DNA from: Fimbriimonadaceae bacterium
GTDB lineage: Bacteria; Armatimonadota; Fimbriimonadia; Fimbriimonadales; Fimbriimonadaceae
Assembly: GCA_020849075.1 (NCBI GenBank)
Contig: JADLGZ010000171.1
Span: forward strand, 1-6,137
Direction: 5' to 3'
DNA: 6,137 nt
The notes beneath the pieces were generated by a model. That model saw only the letters and a program-made list of their open reading frames with translations. It did not search any database and had not been told where the DNA came from. The stretch's first letter is position 1, and each line of letters begins with the position of its first letter. Positions 1 through 5,202 of the stretch are shown here, in pieces. Position numbers and translations under genes: made by a program.

Positions 1-26
1 AACTCGGTATGCGGACAACCTGACAC

Positions 27-32
27 GGAGGT
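27..32 (+). promoter_or_regulatory. Shine-Dalgarno-like GGAGGT, badly spaced
   Basis: A perfect GGAGGT lies before sepF, but 15 nt separate it from the ATG at 48, clearly longer than the usual 5-10. The in-frame codons in between (TAT ACA AAA GCA ATC) offer no alternative start. It may still act as a weak ribosome site, or it may not be the signal that sets this start. Confidence 0.35.
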
Positions 33-38
33 TATACA
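33..38 (+). promoter_or_regulatory. possible -10 hexamer TATACA before sepF
   Basis: TATACA matches the -10 consensus TATAAT at most positions and ends 9 nt before the sepF ATG. There is no convincing -35 at 16-18 bp spacing. If used, the transcript would start within a few bases of the start codon. This is inferred from sequence only; the hexamer is short and could be chance. Confidence 0.22.
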
Positions 39-47
39 AAAGCAATC

Positions 48-470
48 ATGGAAGAACTGGAACTCCAGGACGAACGGTCCGGAATCTTTACACGCCTTAA
101 GGGGCTGTTTCAACGCGAAGAAGAGTATGTTGAGGAAGAGGCGTACGAGGCGAACCCAACTCCTCGCGCCATCTCGCCGAGGCCAATGGCTCGTGCTCAC
201 TACAACATTACGGTACGCCGAATGGTGCAGTCGTTCCAAGACGCAGTAGCCGCAGCCGACGGGCTCAAGCACGGCGACCAACAAGTCCTGAACCTAACGG
301 GCTGCGATACGACTCTGCGAGAGAAGATCAAGGACTTCATGTGTGGCGTAAATTACAGCCAAGAGGGTACTTGGGAAGAACTGGGAGAGAATGTTTACCT
401 CCTCGCTCCGCCCAACGCGATGGTTGATGTGGCTCCGGCAACGCCGCGTGTCACTGCGGCCAAGAACTGA
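48..470 (+). CDS. sepF: Cell division protein SepF
   Basis: The 140-aa protein is a SepF homologue, a cytoplasmic protein that in studied species polymerises, binds the C-terminal tail of FtsZ and tethers the Z-ring to the membrane. Residues 11-22 (SGIFTRLKGLFQ) resemble the N-terminal membrane-binding amphipathic helix, here preceded by about ten extra residues. An acidic, Pro-rich linker follows (about 24-48). The SepF core spans about 52-126: 'FQDAVAAADGLKHGDQQVLNL' region, then 'REKIKDFMCGVNYSQEG' and 'GENVYLLAPPNAMV', matching the family pattern of a hydrophobic strand with NL, R-I-DF-x-G and a closing VFLLxP. A short Ala/Pro-rich tail (127-140) is not conserved in the family. Length is normal. 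The ATG at 48 is the only reasonable start, although its GGAGGT lies 15 nt upstream. The upstream neighbour lies outside the window, so the usual link to ylm-type genes or ftsZ cannot be tested. Confidence 0.93.
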   Translation: MEELELQDERSGIFTRLKGLFQREEEYVEEEAYEANPTPRAISPRPMARAHYNITVRRMVQSFQDAVAAADGLKHGDQQVLNLTGCDTTLREKIKDFMCGVNYSQEGTWEELGENVYLLAPPNAMVDVAPATPRVTAAKN

Positions 471-502
471 CTTTTCGTCATTCCATCACTCCTCACATCA
501 CT

Positions 503-524
503 GGGGCCGCCTTCGTGTGGCCCC
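503..524 (+). other. GC-rich stem-loop between sepF and leuD
   Basis: GGGGCCGC (503-510) pairs with GTGGCCCC (517-524) over 8 bp, with one G-U wobble and a 6-nt loop CTTCGT. It begins 33 nt after the sepF stop and ends 31 nt before the leuD ATG. The strength and position suit an intrinsic terminator, but the following bases (TAAATCGTGTTC) are not a U-tract, so efficient termination is doubtful. It could instead pause RNA polymerase or protect the 3' end of the sepF message. The wobble pair forms only on the plus-strand RNA (C/A mismatch on the other), which fits plus-strand transcription. Confidence 0.6.
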
Positions 525-543
525 TAAATCGTGTTCGCCCAGC

Positions 544-549
544 CATAAT
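544..549 (+). promoter_or_regulatory. possible -10 hexamer CATAAT before leuD
   Basis: CATAAT matches TATAAT at five of six positions and ends 6 nt before the leuD ATG at 556, the spacing expected for leaderless transcription. No Shine-Dalgarno is present before this ATG. A matching -35 is not evident (CCCCTA at 17-bp spacing). The assignment is tentative. Confidence 0.3.
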
Positions 550-555
550 GAGCTT

Positions 556-1143
556 ATGTCTGGCTTCACAACCTTCACGGGCAAGATTGCCGTGTTGAAC
601 CAAGATAATGTTGATACTGACCGCATTATTCCCGCCCGGTTCCTCAGCATGGTCTCGAAGTCAGGATATGGCGAGCTAGTCTTCAAGGATGTTCGCGGAC
701 CAGAATTTCCTCTTGACCAGCCTGAAGCAGATGGCGCAGAAATCCTTGTTGCGGGCATCAATTTTGGATGTGGTTCAAGCCGCGAACATGCAGTGTGGGC
801 TATCCAACAGGCAGGCTTCAAAGCGGTCATCGCCAAGAGGACGGGAGATGCTCCTGGTTACAGCGATATTTTCCGTTCGAATGCAGGCAATTGCGGATTG
901 GCGCTCATTGAACTGGATGCCGCGGACCACAGTGCGCTTGTTCAACAAGGCAGTGGGGCGGAAGTGACCATTGACCTACCAAATCAGGTCGTATGCTGGA
1001 CTGGCCATCGGGCCACATTTGAAATCGCTGCTGCTACCAAATCGCAACTGATCGAGGGGCTAGACCTCATTGGACTGACCCTTCGTCACGAAGGCGAAAT
1101 TGATGCCTTTGAACAAACGTCAGATGTGTATGTTCCGAAGTAG
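556..1143 (+). CDS. leuD: 3-isopropylmalate dehydratase small subunit LeuD
   Basis: The 195-aa protein is the swivelling-domain subunit of isopropylmalate isomerase. With LeuC, which carries the [4Fe-4S] cluster, it converts 2-isopropylmalate to 3-isopropylmalate in leucine biosynthesis, in the cytoplasm. Seen directly: 'NVDTDRIIPARFL' at 18-30, 'NFGCGSSREHAVWA' at 69-82 (the family signature with SSREH for substrate binding), 'DIFRSN' at 104-109, and 'DLIGLTLRHEGEIDAFE' at 170-186, the ending of bacterial-type LeuD. Length is normal. About six extra residues (around 95-101, RTGDAPG) separate 'AVIA' from 'DIF' compared with E. coli LeuD. The reading frame is open further upstream into sepF, but the ATG at 556 gives the normal family N-terminus and avoids the overlap. 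No Shine-Dalgarno precedes it. The lipoprotein gene follows after 12 nt, so the two are probably co-transcribed. leuC is not within the window. Confidence 0.96.
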   Translation: MSGFTTFTGKIAVLNQDNVDTDRIIPARFLSMVSKSGYGELVFKDVRGPEFPLDQPEADGAEILVAGINFGCGSSREHAVWAIQQAGFKAVIAKRTGDAPGYSDIFRSNAGNCGLALIELDAADHSALVQQGSGAEVTIDLPNQVVCWTGHRATFEIAAATKSQLIEGLDLIGLTLRHEGEIDAFEQTSDVYVPK

Positions 1144-1146
1144 ACT

Positions 1147-1155
1147 GGGGACAGG
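1147..1155 (+). promoter_or_regulatory. Ribosome binding site of the DUF192 gene
   Basis: A purine-rich GGGGACAGG immediately precedes the ATG ATG AAG ATG cluster at 1156-1167. ATG at 1156, 1159 or 1165 could each be the true start; all three leave the signal peptide functional. GGGGA lies 4 nt before the first ATG and 7 nt before the second, so 1159 is as likely as 1156. Confidence 0.45.
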
Positions 1156-1695
1156 ATGATGAAGATGGGAATTCTAATGACAAGCTTAAGTGCGCTCGTC
1201 TTGATGAGCGCTTGCGGTTCGACGGCCACGGTTCAGGTTGCCCCCAAGGTAAATGAGGGCCCTGAAAATGGAACGCATGCCCACAACGCACGTCGCCTCT
1301 TCCAGCTTGATGATCTACAGCTAGTCAAGATCAAAATTGATAAGCACACCTTCTTTTCGTGGGTAATGGATACTAATGCCAAGCGATCAGAAGGGATGAT
1401 GTTCCTGCGCAACCCAGACTTTAAAGATAACGACAGCATGATTTTCGTTTTCGATCGGGCTCAGGAGCTTGGTTTCTGGATGCAGAACACCCTGGTCGAT
1501 CTCGACATTGCCTATTGCGATGCGAATGGCAAGATCATTCGGGCGGCAACGATGAAGTCTTTAGACGAATCAACCGTACCGTCGCGCGGGGCGGCAAAGT
1601 ATGCAATTGAGTTCCGTGGTGGACTCTTTAAGAAGCTTGGTATCAAAGCCGGAATGAAGGTCGAGATCCCCAGCACTGTTCAGGCAAAAGAATAG
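1156..1695 (+). CDS. DUF192 family lipoprotein
   Basis: The 179-aa product is a predicted lipoprotein with one DUF192 domain; the function of this family is not established. The N-terminus has a short basic start, a hydrophobic stretch (about 5-18) and the lipobox-like 'LMSAC' with Cys20 as the lipidated residue, followed by Gly21. A polar linker runs to about 50. The DUF192 core (about 56-171) shows the family's sequence order: 'RSEGMMF' (77-83), 'SMIFVF' (94-99), 'GFWMQNT' (106-112), 'DLDIAYCD' (115-122), 'AKYAIEFRGG' (147-156) and 'LGIKAG' (161-166). The usual family glycine in 'GLMF' remains as Gly80, with Met for Leu. It lies 12 nt after leuD and is probably co-transcribed, but nothing in the family suggests a role in leucine synthesis. 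The last 16 bp overlap the end of kdsA on the other strand. The domain call is firm; cell location rests on the lipobox. Confidence 0.9.
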   Translation: MMKMGILMTSLSALVLMSACGSTATVQVAPKVNEGPENGTHAHNARRLFQLDDLQLVKIKIDKHTFFSWVMDTNAKRSEGMMFLRNPDFKDNDSMIFVFDRAQELGFWMQNTLVDLDIAYCDANGKIIRAATMKSLDESTVPSRGAAKYAIEFRGGLFKKLGIKAGMKVEIPSTVQAKE

Positions 1696-2486
1696 CGCCG
1701 GATTAGCTCAAAAATTTCTCTTGCCCTACCCAAAGGCCATTGAGTGGCTGCATCGCTGAGTGCCTGATCTGGATCAGGGTGGATTTCAAGGAACAGGGCG
1801 TCAATCCCGACAGCTAAAGCAGCGCGGATCATAGCGGGAATGGATCCTCTGACACCCCCGGTAGCGGCGCCTTCGCCCCCCGGTCGCTGAGCGCTATGGG
1901 TCGCATCAAAGCAAATGGGTACTCCGTAAGAGCGCATGGTCTCAAGGCCAGGAAAGTCAACAATCAATGTGTTGTAGCCAAAGCTTGTCCCGCGTTCACA
2001 GAGCATGATCCCATTTGCGCCAAAGCTCCGAAGTTTTTGAACAATGTGCTCTGCATCCCACGGGGCCAAAAACTGCCCCTTCTTGACATTGACGGGCAGG
2101 CCCGTTTGCGCAGCTGCCTCCAGCAAGTCGCTTTGGCGGCAGAGGAAGGCAGGAATCTGTAAAATGTCGGCGGTCTGGGCGACGCTCGCGGCTTGCTCCG
2201 GAAGATGAATGTCAGTTGTAACCGGAATGTTCAGCTTATCCTTGACTTCTTGTAGGATACGGAGGCCGTGGTCCATCCCAAAGCCTCGTGTACTACCGCC
2301 GCTGGTGCGGTTAGCCTTGTCGAAGCTGGCTTTAAAAACATAGTCAATCCCGTACTCCTGCGCGAGAGAGTAAAGGCTCTCGGCGACCTCAAAGCAAAGG
2401 TCTCTGGATTCCGCGAGGCAGGGCCCCGCGATCAAAGTAAGGCGGCCAGTGCCTACTTGATAGGGACCCAAGGCAAAGTTGTCCAT
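1680..2486 (-). CDS. kdsA: Kdo-8-phosphate synthase KdsA, metal-dependent class
   Basis: The 268-aa enzyme condenses phosphoenolpyruvate with arabinose-5-phosphate to give 3-deoxy-D-manno-octulosonate-8-phosphate, the precursor of the Kdo sugar of LPS, in the cytoplasm. The TIM-barrel signatures are present: 'AGPCLAES' (20-27), 'VFKASFDKANR' (50-60), 'TDIHLP' (91-96), 'IPAFLCRQSDL' (111-121), 'VNVKKGQF' (132-139), 'ERGTSFGYN' (164-172), 'FDATHS' (193-198), 'GGVRG' (210-214), and 'LEIHPDPDQALSDAATQ' (233-249). Cys23, His197, Glu234 and Asp245 align with the four metal ligands of the Aquifex enzyme (Cys11, His185, Glu222, Asp233), all at a constant offset of +12. The E. coli-type metal-independent class has Asn in place of this Cys. 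The start ATG shares one base with the dsbD stop (TAATG), indicating translational coupling; a weak GGCGGG lies 10 nt upstream. The gene indicates an outer membrane with Kdo-containing LPS. Confidence 0.97.
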   Translation of the reverse strand: MDNFALGPYQVGTGRLTLIAGPCLAESRDLCFEVAESLYSLAQEYGIDYVFKASFDKANRTSGGSTRGFGMDHGLRILQEVKDKLNIPVTTDIHLPEQAASVAQTADILQIPAFLCRQSDLLEAAAQTGLPVNVKKGQFLAPWDAEHIVQKLRSFGANGIMLCERGTSFGYNTLIVDFPGLETMRSYGVPICFDATHSAQRPGGEGAATGGVRGSIPAMIRAALAVGIDALFLEIHPDPDQALSDAATQWPLGRAREIFELIRRYSFA

Positions 2487-4315
2487 TACTTTACACCCGC
2501 CTTCTTGAACAGCTCATCAAGCTCGGACACAGAATGGAGTTCGTTGAACGTCAAGGCAATTTCGCCGCCCGGCTTTGCGATAACCATGTGCGGAAGGCCT
2601 CGGATTCCAAACTGCTTGGTCGTTGCTTCAATGTAGGCCGGATCAACTCCTGTGCTATGGTCGATCCTGAGGAGGACGAAGCCCTTGGTCACCGTGATAA
2701 ATTTCGGATCGTCAAACACTTCGTGCTCAATGACCTTGCACTTTACGCACCAGTTCGCTCCGACATCGATGAAAATTGGCTTGCCGCTTGCCTTGGCTGC
2801 TTCCCAACTCTGGTTTGAAAATGCCTGGAACTCGGAGACGGTGCCTCGGTTGTCCGCGAGTAACTTCTTGAACTCTTCCTTTGTGGCCTGCAGCTTACTT
2901 TGGGCCAGAATGTTGGCATAGGTGACGCCCGCGAAAACCCCCAAAGCCAGCATACCGACGCCCTTGACTTTCCATGTGCGGGCATCCGTACTCTTTCGGT
3001 CGAATAAGTACAATACAAGGGCGCCGATAATGAAGAAGGTGAGATAAAGCCAAGGCTCCACCTTTGGGTCACCAAGTTGGGGCACGGCCTGAACGAAATA
3101 GCCTAGCCCAAAGTAGATGACGGCAAGGCCCATGAAGGCTTTGATAATCTTCATCCATCCTCCGGCTTTGGGGAGTGCGGTGGAGGAGTTGCTTAGCATG
3201 CCCAAAACAAAGTAGGGAATGCCCATGCCAAACCCAACCAGGACGAAGCTCAGAATGCTGAGCGAAGGAATATTGAGTTTTGCAAGTTCGGTGAGGAGGA
3301 GCACGATGATCGGCCCAGCACAAGGAGCGGCACCGATCCCCACCAGAGAACCCATTATGAGGGAGCCTACGGGCCCGCTTCGCCCCTTGAGATGCTTGCT
3401 GATTCCTGGCGGAATGCCGATTTGGTACAAATCAAACATGGACAGGGCAAGCACGACCATAAATGCCCCGAGGGCAGCATTGAACCAAGGGTTTTGGAAT
3501 AGTTGCCCAAAGACCCCGCCGCTGAGAGCGGCAATTCCCCCCACCACGCCGTAGCTCATGGCAATCCCGAGCATGTAATTGAAGGCGAGGCCCGCCTTGC
3601 TGGATTTATCCCCGCTGGTGGCTTGCCCGGCGAAGAAGCTGATCGTCACCGGGATCAGTGGGTACACGCACGGGGTCAAGTTGATCGCTAGGCCAATGAC
3701 CAAGAGCGCGAGGGCAAGCAATCCCCAGTTCTTGCTAACAAACGAATCTTGCAAAAACTTGCCAAGTCCAGTTGCGGCAGGAGCGGGAGGGGCCGTGGAG
3801 TTGGGAGTCTTCGTTTGCCCTGCAGTTTTTCCCTGAACCGCCTTGCCCGCAACTTTGAGCGACGCGGTTGCATTGACCTCGCCAGGGGCAAAACAATTAG
3901 TTTCGTTACATTGCTGATAAGAGAAGATGAACTTGATCCCGTCAGGACCGATCTTTGCTGGGGCTGAGAACTTGAAGGGGATGGAAATCGTGCCCGAATA
4001 AACAAAGTACTTGTCTGGTAATCCGCCGACGATGTCTTCCTTGCCCTTGGGGTACGCGATGTCGCTTAACTCAAATCCGTCGCCATGTAGCTCAATTGGG
4101 ATGATGGTCTGGTCGGTCTGGGGGTTTTGGTAGGCATGGAGTCCCTCGGCGAAGGTGACTGTCGCCACGCCCTCAATCAGCTGGCCTGGTGCCGCAATCG
4201 ACTGCTTGAGCTCGACCTTGAACTTCGGTGGAACGTCCTGAGCTTGCACCAATGCCGATACCAGCACAGCGAATAGCAGAGCAAACCACCGGGGCATACC
4301 GCGAACCGACCGCAA
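2486..4315 (-). CDS. dsbD: Thiol:disulfide interchange protein DsbD
   Basis: This full-length DsbD (609 aa from the TTG, 603 from an ATG) carries electrons from cytoplasmic thioredoxin across the inner membrane to periplasmic thiol proteins, including cytochrome c maturation factors. In order: signal peptide to about residue 26 (cleavage near 'VQAQ'); periplasmic N-terminal domain (30-155) with Cys136 and Cys141 in 'QQCNETNC'; Pro/Thr-rich linker (about 160-182); eight predicted membrane helices (about 198-470) with the paired Cys216 in 'NLTPCVYP' and Cys332 in 'GAAPCAGP'; and a C-terminal thioredoxin domain (about 480-609) with 'WCVKC' (Cys523, Cys526) and a cis-proline at 575. All six redox cysteines are therefore present. 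The start is uncertain. TTG at 4315 directly abuts the sdhB stop and has GGTGGG 7 nt upstream; ATG at 4297 gives a cleaner signal peptide (MPRWFALL) but no Shine-Dalgarno. The gene overlaps kdsA by one base. Confidence 0.95.
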   Translation of the reverse strand: MRSVRGMPRWFALLFAVLVSALVQAQDVPPKFKVELKQSIAAPGQLIEGVATVTFAEGLHAYQNPQTDQTIIPIELHGDGFELSDIAYPKGKEDIVGGLPDKYFVYSGTISIPFKFSAPAKIGPDGIKFIFSYQQCNETNCFAPGEVNATASLKVAGKAVQGKTAGQTKTPNSTAPPAPAATGLGKFLQDSFVSKNWGLLALALLVIGLAINLTPCVYPLIPVTISFFAGQATSGDKSSKAGLAFNYMLGIAMSYGVVGGIAALSGGVFGQLFQNPWFNAALGAFMVVLALSMFDLYQIGIPPGISKHLKGRSGPVGSLIMGSLVGIGAAPCAGPIIVLLLTELAKLNIPSLSILSFVLVGFGMGIPYFVLGMLSNSSTALPKAGGWMKIIKAFMGLAVIYFGLGYFVQAVPQLGDPKVEPWLYLTFFIIGALVLYLFDRKSTDARTWKVKGVGMLALGVFAGVTYANILAQSKLQATKEEFKKLLADNRGTVSEFQAFSNQSWEAAKASGKPIFIDVGANWCVKCKVIEHEVFDDPKFITVTKGFVLLRIDHSTGVDPAYIEATTKQFGIRGLPHMVIAKPGGEIALTFNELHSVSELDELFKKAGVK

Positions 4316-5089
4316 CTAGTGGCCCACCAATCCCATCCACTGCTTCAGTTTGAAGATAGTGGTGCTCTGATTCATCTGGGCAATGGCAAACGTGAGAGGA
4401 ACGCCCTTTGGGCAAACCTTGACGCAGTTCTGGGCATTGCCACAACCGGTAATACCTTCGCTCGAGGTCAGGTATTCATGACGCTCATCGCTCAGCGTGC
4501 TCCCCACTGGATGGAGGTTGAATAGCAGGGCTTGCCCAATCGCTGAAGGACCAACAAACTCGGATTTCTCGCTGACCTGCGGGCAGGCCTCAAGGCAGCA
4601 TCCGCAAGTCATACATCGGCTCAGTGCATAACGTAGGTGTCGGACGTGATCGTCCTGAGCGGGCGCCATCCCGAGGTCAAATGAGCCGTCAATGGGGACC
4701 CATGCTCGCACCTTCTTGAGATCTTCGAACATCCGGGACCGATCCACGCTAAGATCGCGGATGAGCGGAAACTTCTTCATCGGTTCTAGCGTGACTTCGT
4801 ACGCGTCGCCGACGACCACTCCAACCTTTTCAATGAGAGCGCTGCAAGCTTGTTGAATCCGCCCGTTGATGTTCATCGTGCACGAGCCGCAGACTTCTTC
4901 AAGGCAGGCTGCATCCCAAACCGGTGGAGGCACGTGCTTGCCTTCAATGTTGACGGGGTTCTTACGGATTTCGAGCAAGGCTGAGATCACGTTCATGTTC
5001 GCGTGCAGGGGTAGCTCGAACGTATCGAAATAGGCAGGCTTATCCTTGCTCGCTTGCCGATGAACCTTTAGCCGAATCTTTGTTGGCAT
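4316..5089 (-). CDS. sdhB: Succinate dehydrogenase iron-sulfur subunit SdhB
   Basis: The 257-aa protein is the electron-transfer subunit of succinate:quinone oxidoreductase (complex II), passing electrons from the flavin of SdhA to quinone at the membrane. The N-terminal ferredoxin domain binds [2Fe-2S] through Cys62, Cys67, Cys70 and Cys82 ('CLEEVCGSC'). The C-terminal domain holds [4Fe-4S] (Cys159, 162, 165, 226) and [3Fe-4S] (Cys169, 216, 222). All seven of these align with the E. coli ligands at a constant +10 offset. Close agreement with B. subtilis SdhB ('NVISALLEIRKNPVN', 'DRSRMFEDLKKVRAW', 'CMTCGCCLEACP', 'GNAQNCVKVCPKG', terminal 'GH') suggests the Bacillus-type enzyme. No sdhA or sdhC flanks it: upstream is an unrelated pilin-like gene with its own terminator, downstream is dsbD. 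The start ATG at 5089 has no Shine-Dalgarno. Fumarate reductase FrdB is the alternative and cannot be excluded from sequence alone. Confidence 0.95.
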   Translation of the reverse strand: MPTKIRLKVHRQASKDKPAYFDTFELPLHANMNVISALLEIRKNPVNIEGKHVPPPVWDAACLEEVCGSCTMNINGRIQQACSALIEKVGVVVGDAYEVTLEPMKKFPLIRDLSVDRSRMFEDLKKVRAWVPIDGSFDLGMAPAQDDHVRHLRYALSRCMTCGCCLEACPQVSEKSEFVGPSAIGQALLFNLHPVGSTLSDERHEYLTSSEGITGCGNAQNCVKVCPKGVPLTFAIAQMNQSTTIFKLKQWMGLVGH

Positions 5090-5100
5090 GGCGTTGTTTC

Positions 5101-5106
5101 ATTTTA
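5101..5106 (-). promoter_or_regulatory. possible -10 hexamer TAAAAT before sdhB
   Basis: On the minus strand TAAAAT (five of six to TATAAT) ends 11 nt before the sdhB ATG. It lies downstream of the terminator of the preceding gene, so a promoter is needed in about this 50-bp stretch (5090-5140). No good -35 is visible at 16-18 bp spacing. If real, the leader would be only a few bases long. Confidence 0.33.
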
Positions 5107-5140
5107 GCTTCGCACAAGCGAGGATTGCTGGGATTGAGCT

Positions 5141-5181
5141 ACAAATAAAAACAAGACCCCCGGTCAAAGTGACCGAGGGTC
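5141..5181 (-). terminator. Rho-independent terminator of the pilin-like gene
   Basis: Read on the minus strand, a 12-bp stem (GACCCTCGGTCA paired with TGACCGGGGGTC, 3-nt loop CTT) is followed by the T-rich tail TTGTTTTTATTTG. The one imperfect position is a T-G wobble on this strand but a C/A mismatch on the plus strand, so both the tail and the pairing point to minus-strand transcripts. It begins about 21 nt after the pilin-like stop codon. It insulates sdhB from that gene. Confidence 0.92.
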
Positions 5182-5202
5182 TGGTCTTCCTAACCGGAGA
5201 TT

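Noticed and set aside
1..47. Possible end of an upstream gene (stop TGA at 21-23 in one frame, '...LGMRTT')
   Set aside because: Only six codons are visible and they match no family I recognise, so no gene can be supported.
391..555. Upstream in-frame extension of leuD overlapping the end of sepF
   Set aside because: The extra 55 residues are Arg/Ser-rich with no resemblance to LeuD, overlap sepF in another frame, and the ATG at 556 gives the standard N-terminus.
548..598. Small ORF starting at ATG 548 (16 codons) overlapping the leuD start, considered as a leucine leader peptide
   Set aside because: It has only three scattered Leu codons, none consecutive, and no attenuator-like alternative hairpins follow; it lies inside leuD rather than before it.
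5108..5123. Short stem CTTCGC/GCGAGG in the region before sdhB
   Set aside because: Six pairs with a wobble on the plus strand only; on the minus strand, which is the transcribed one, a mismatch shortens it to four pairs. Too weak to call.
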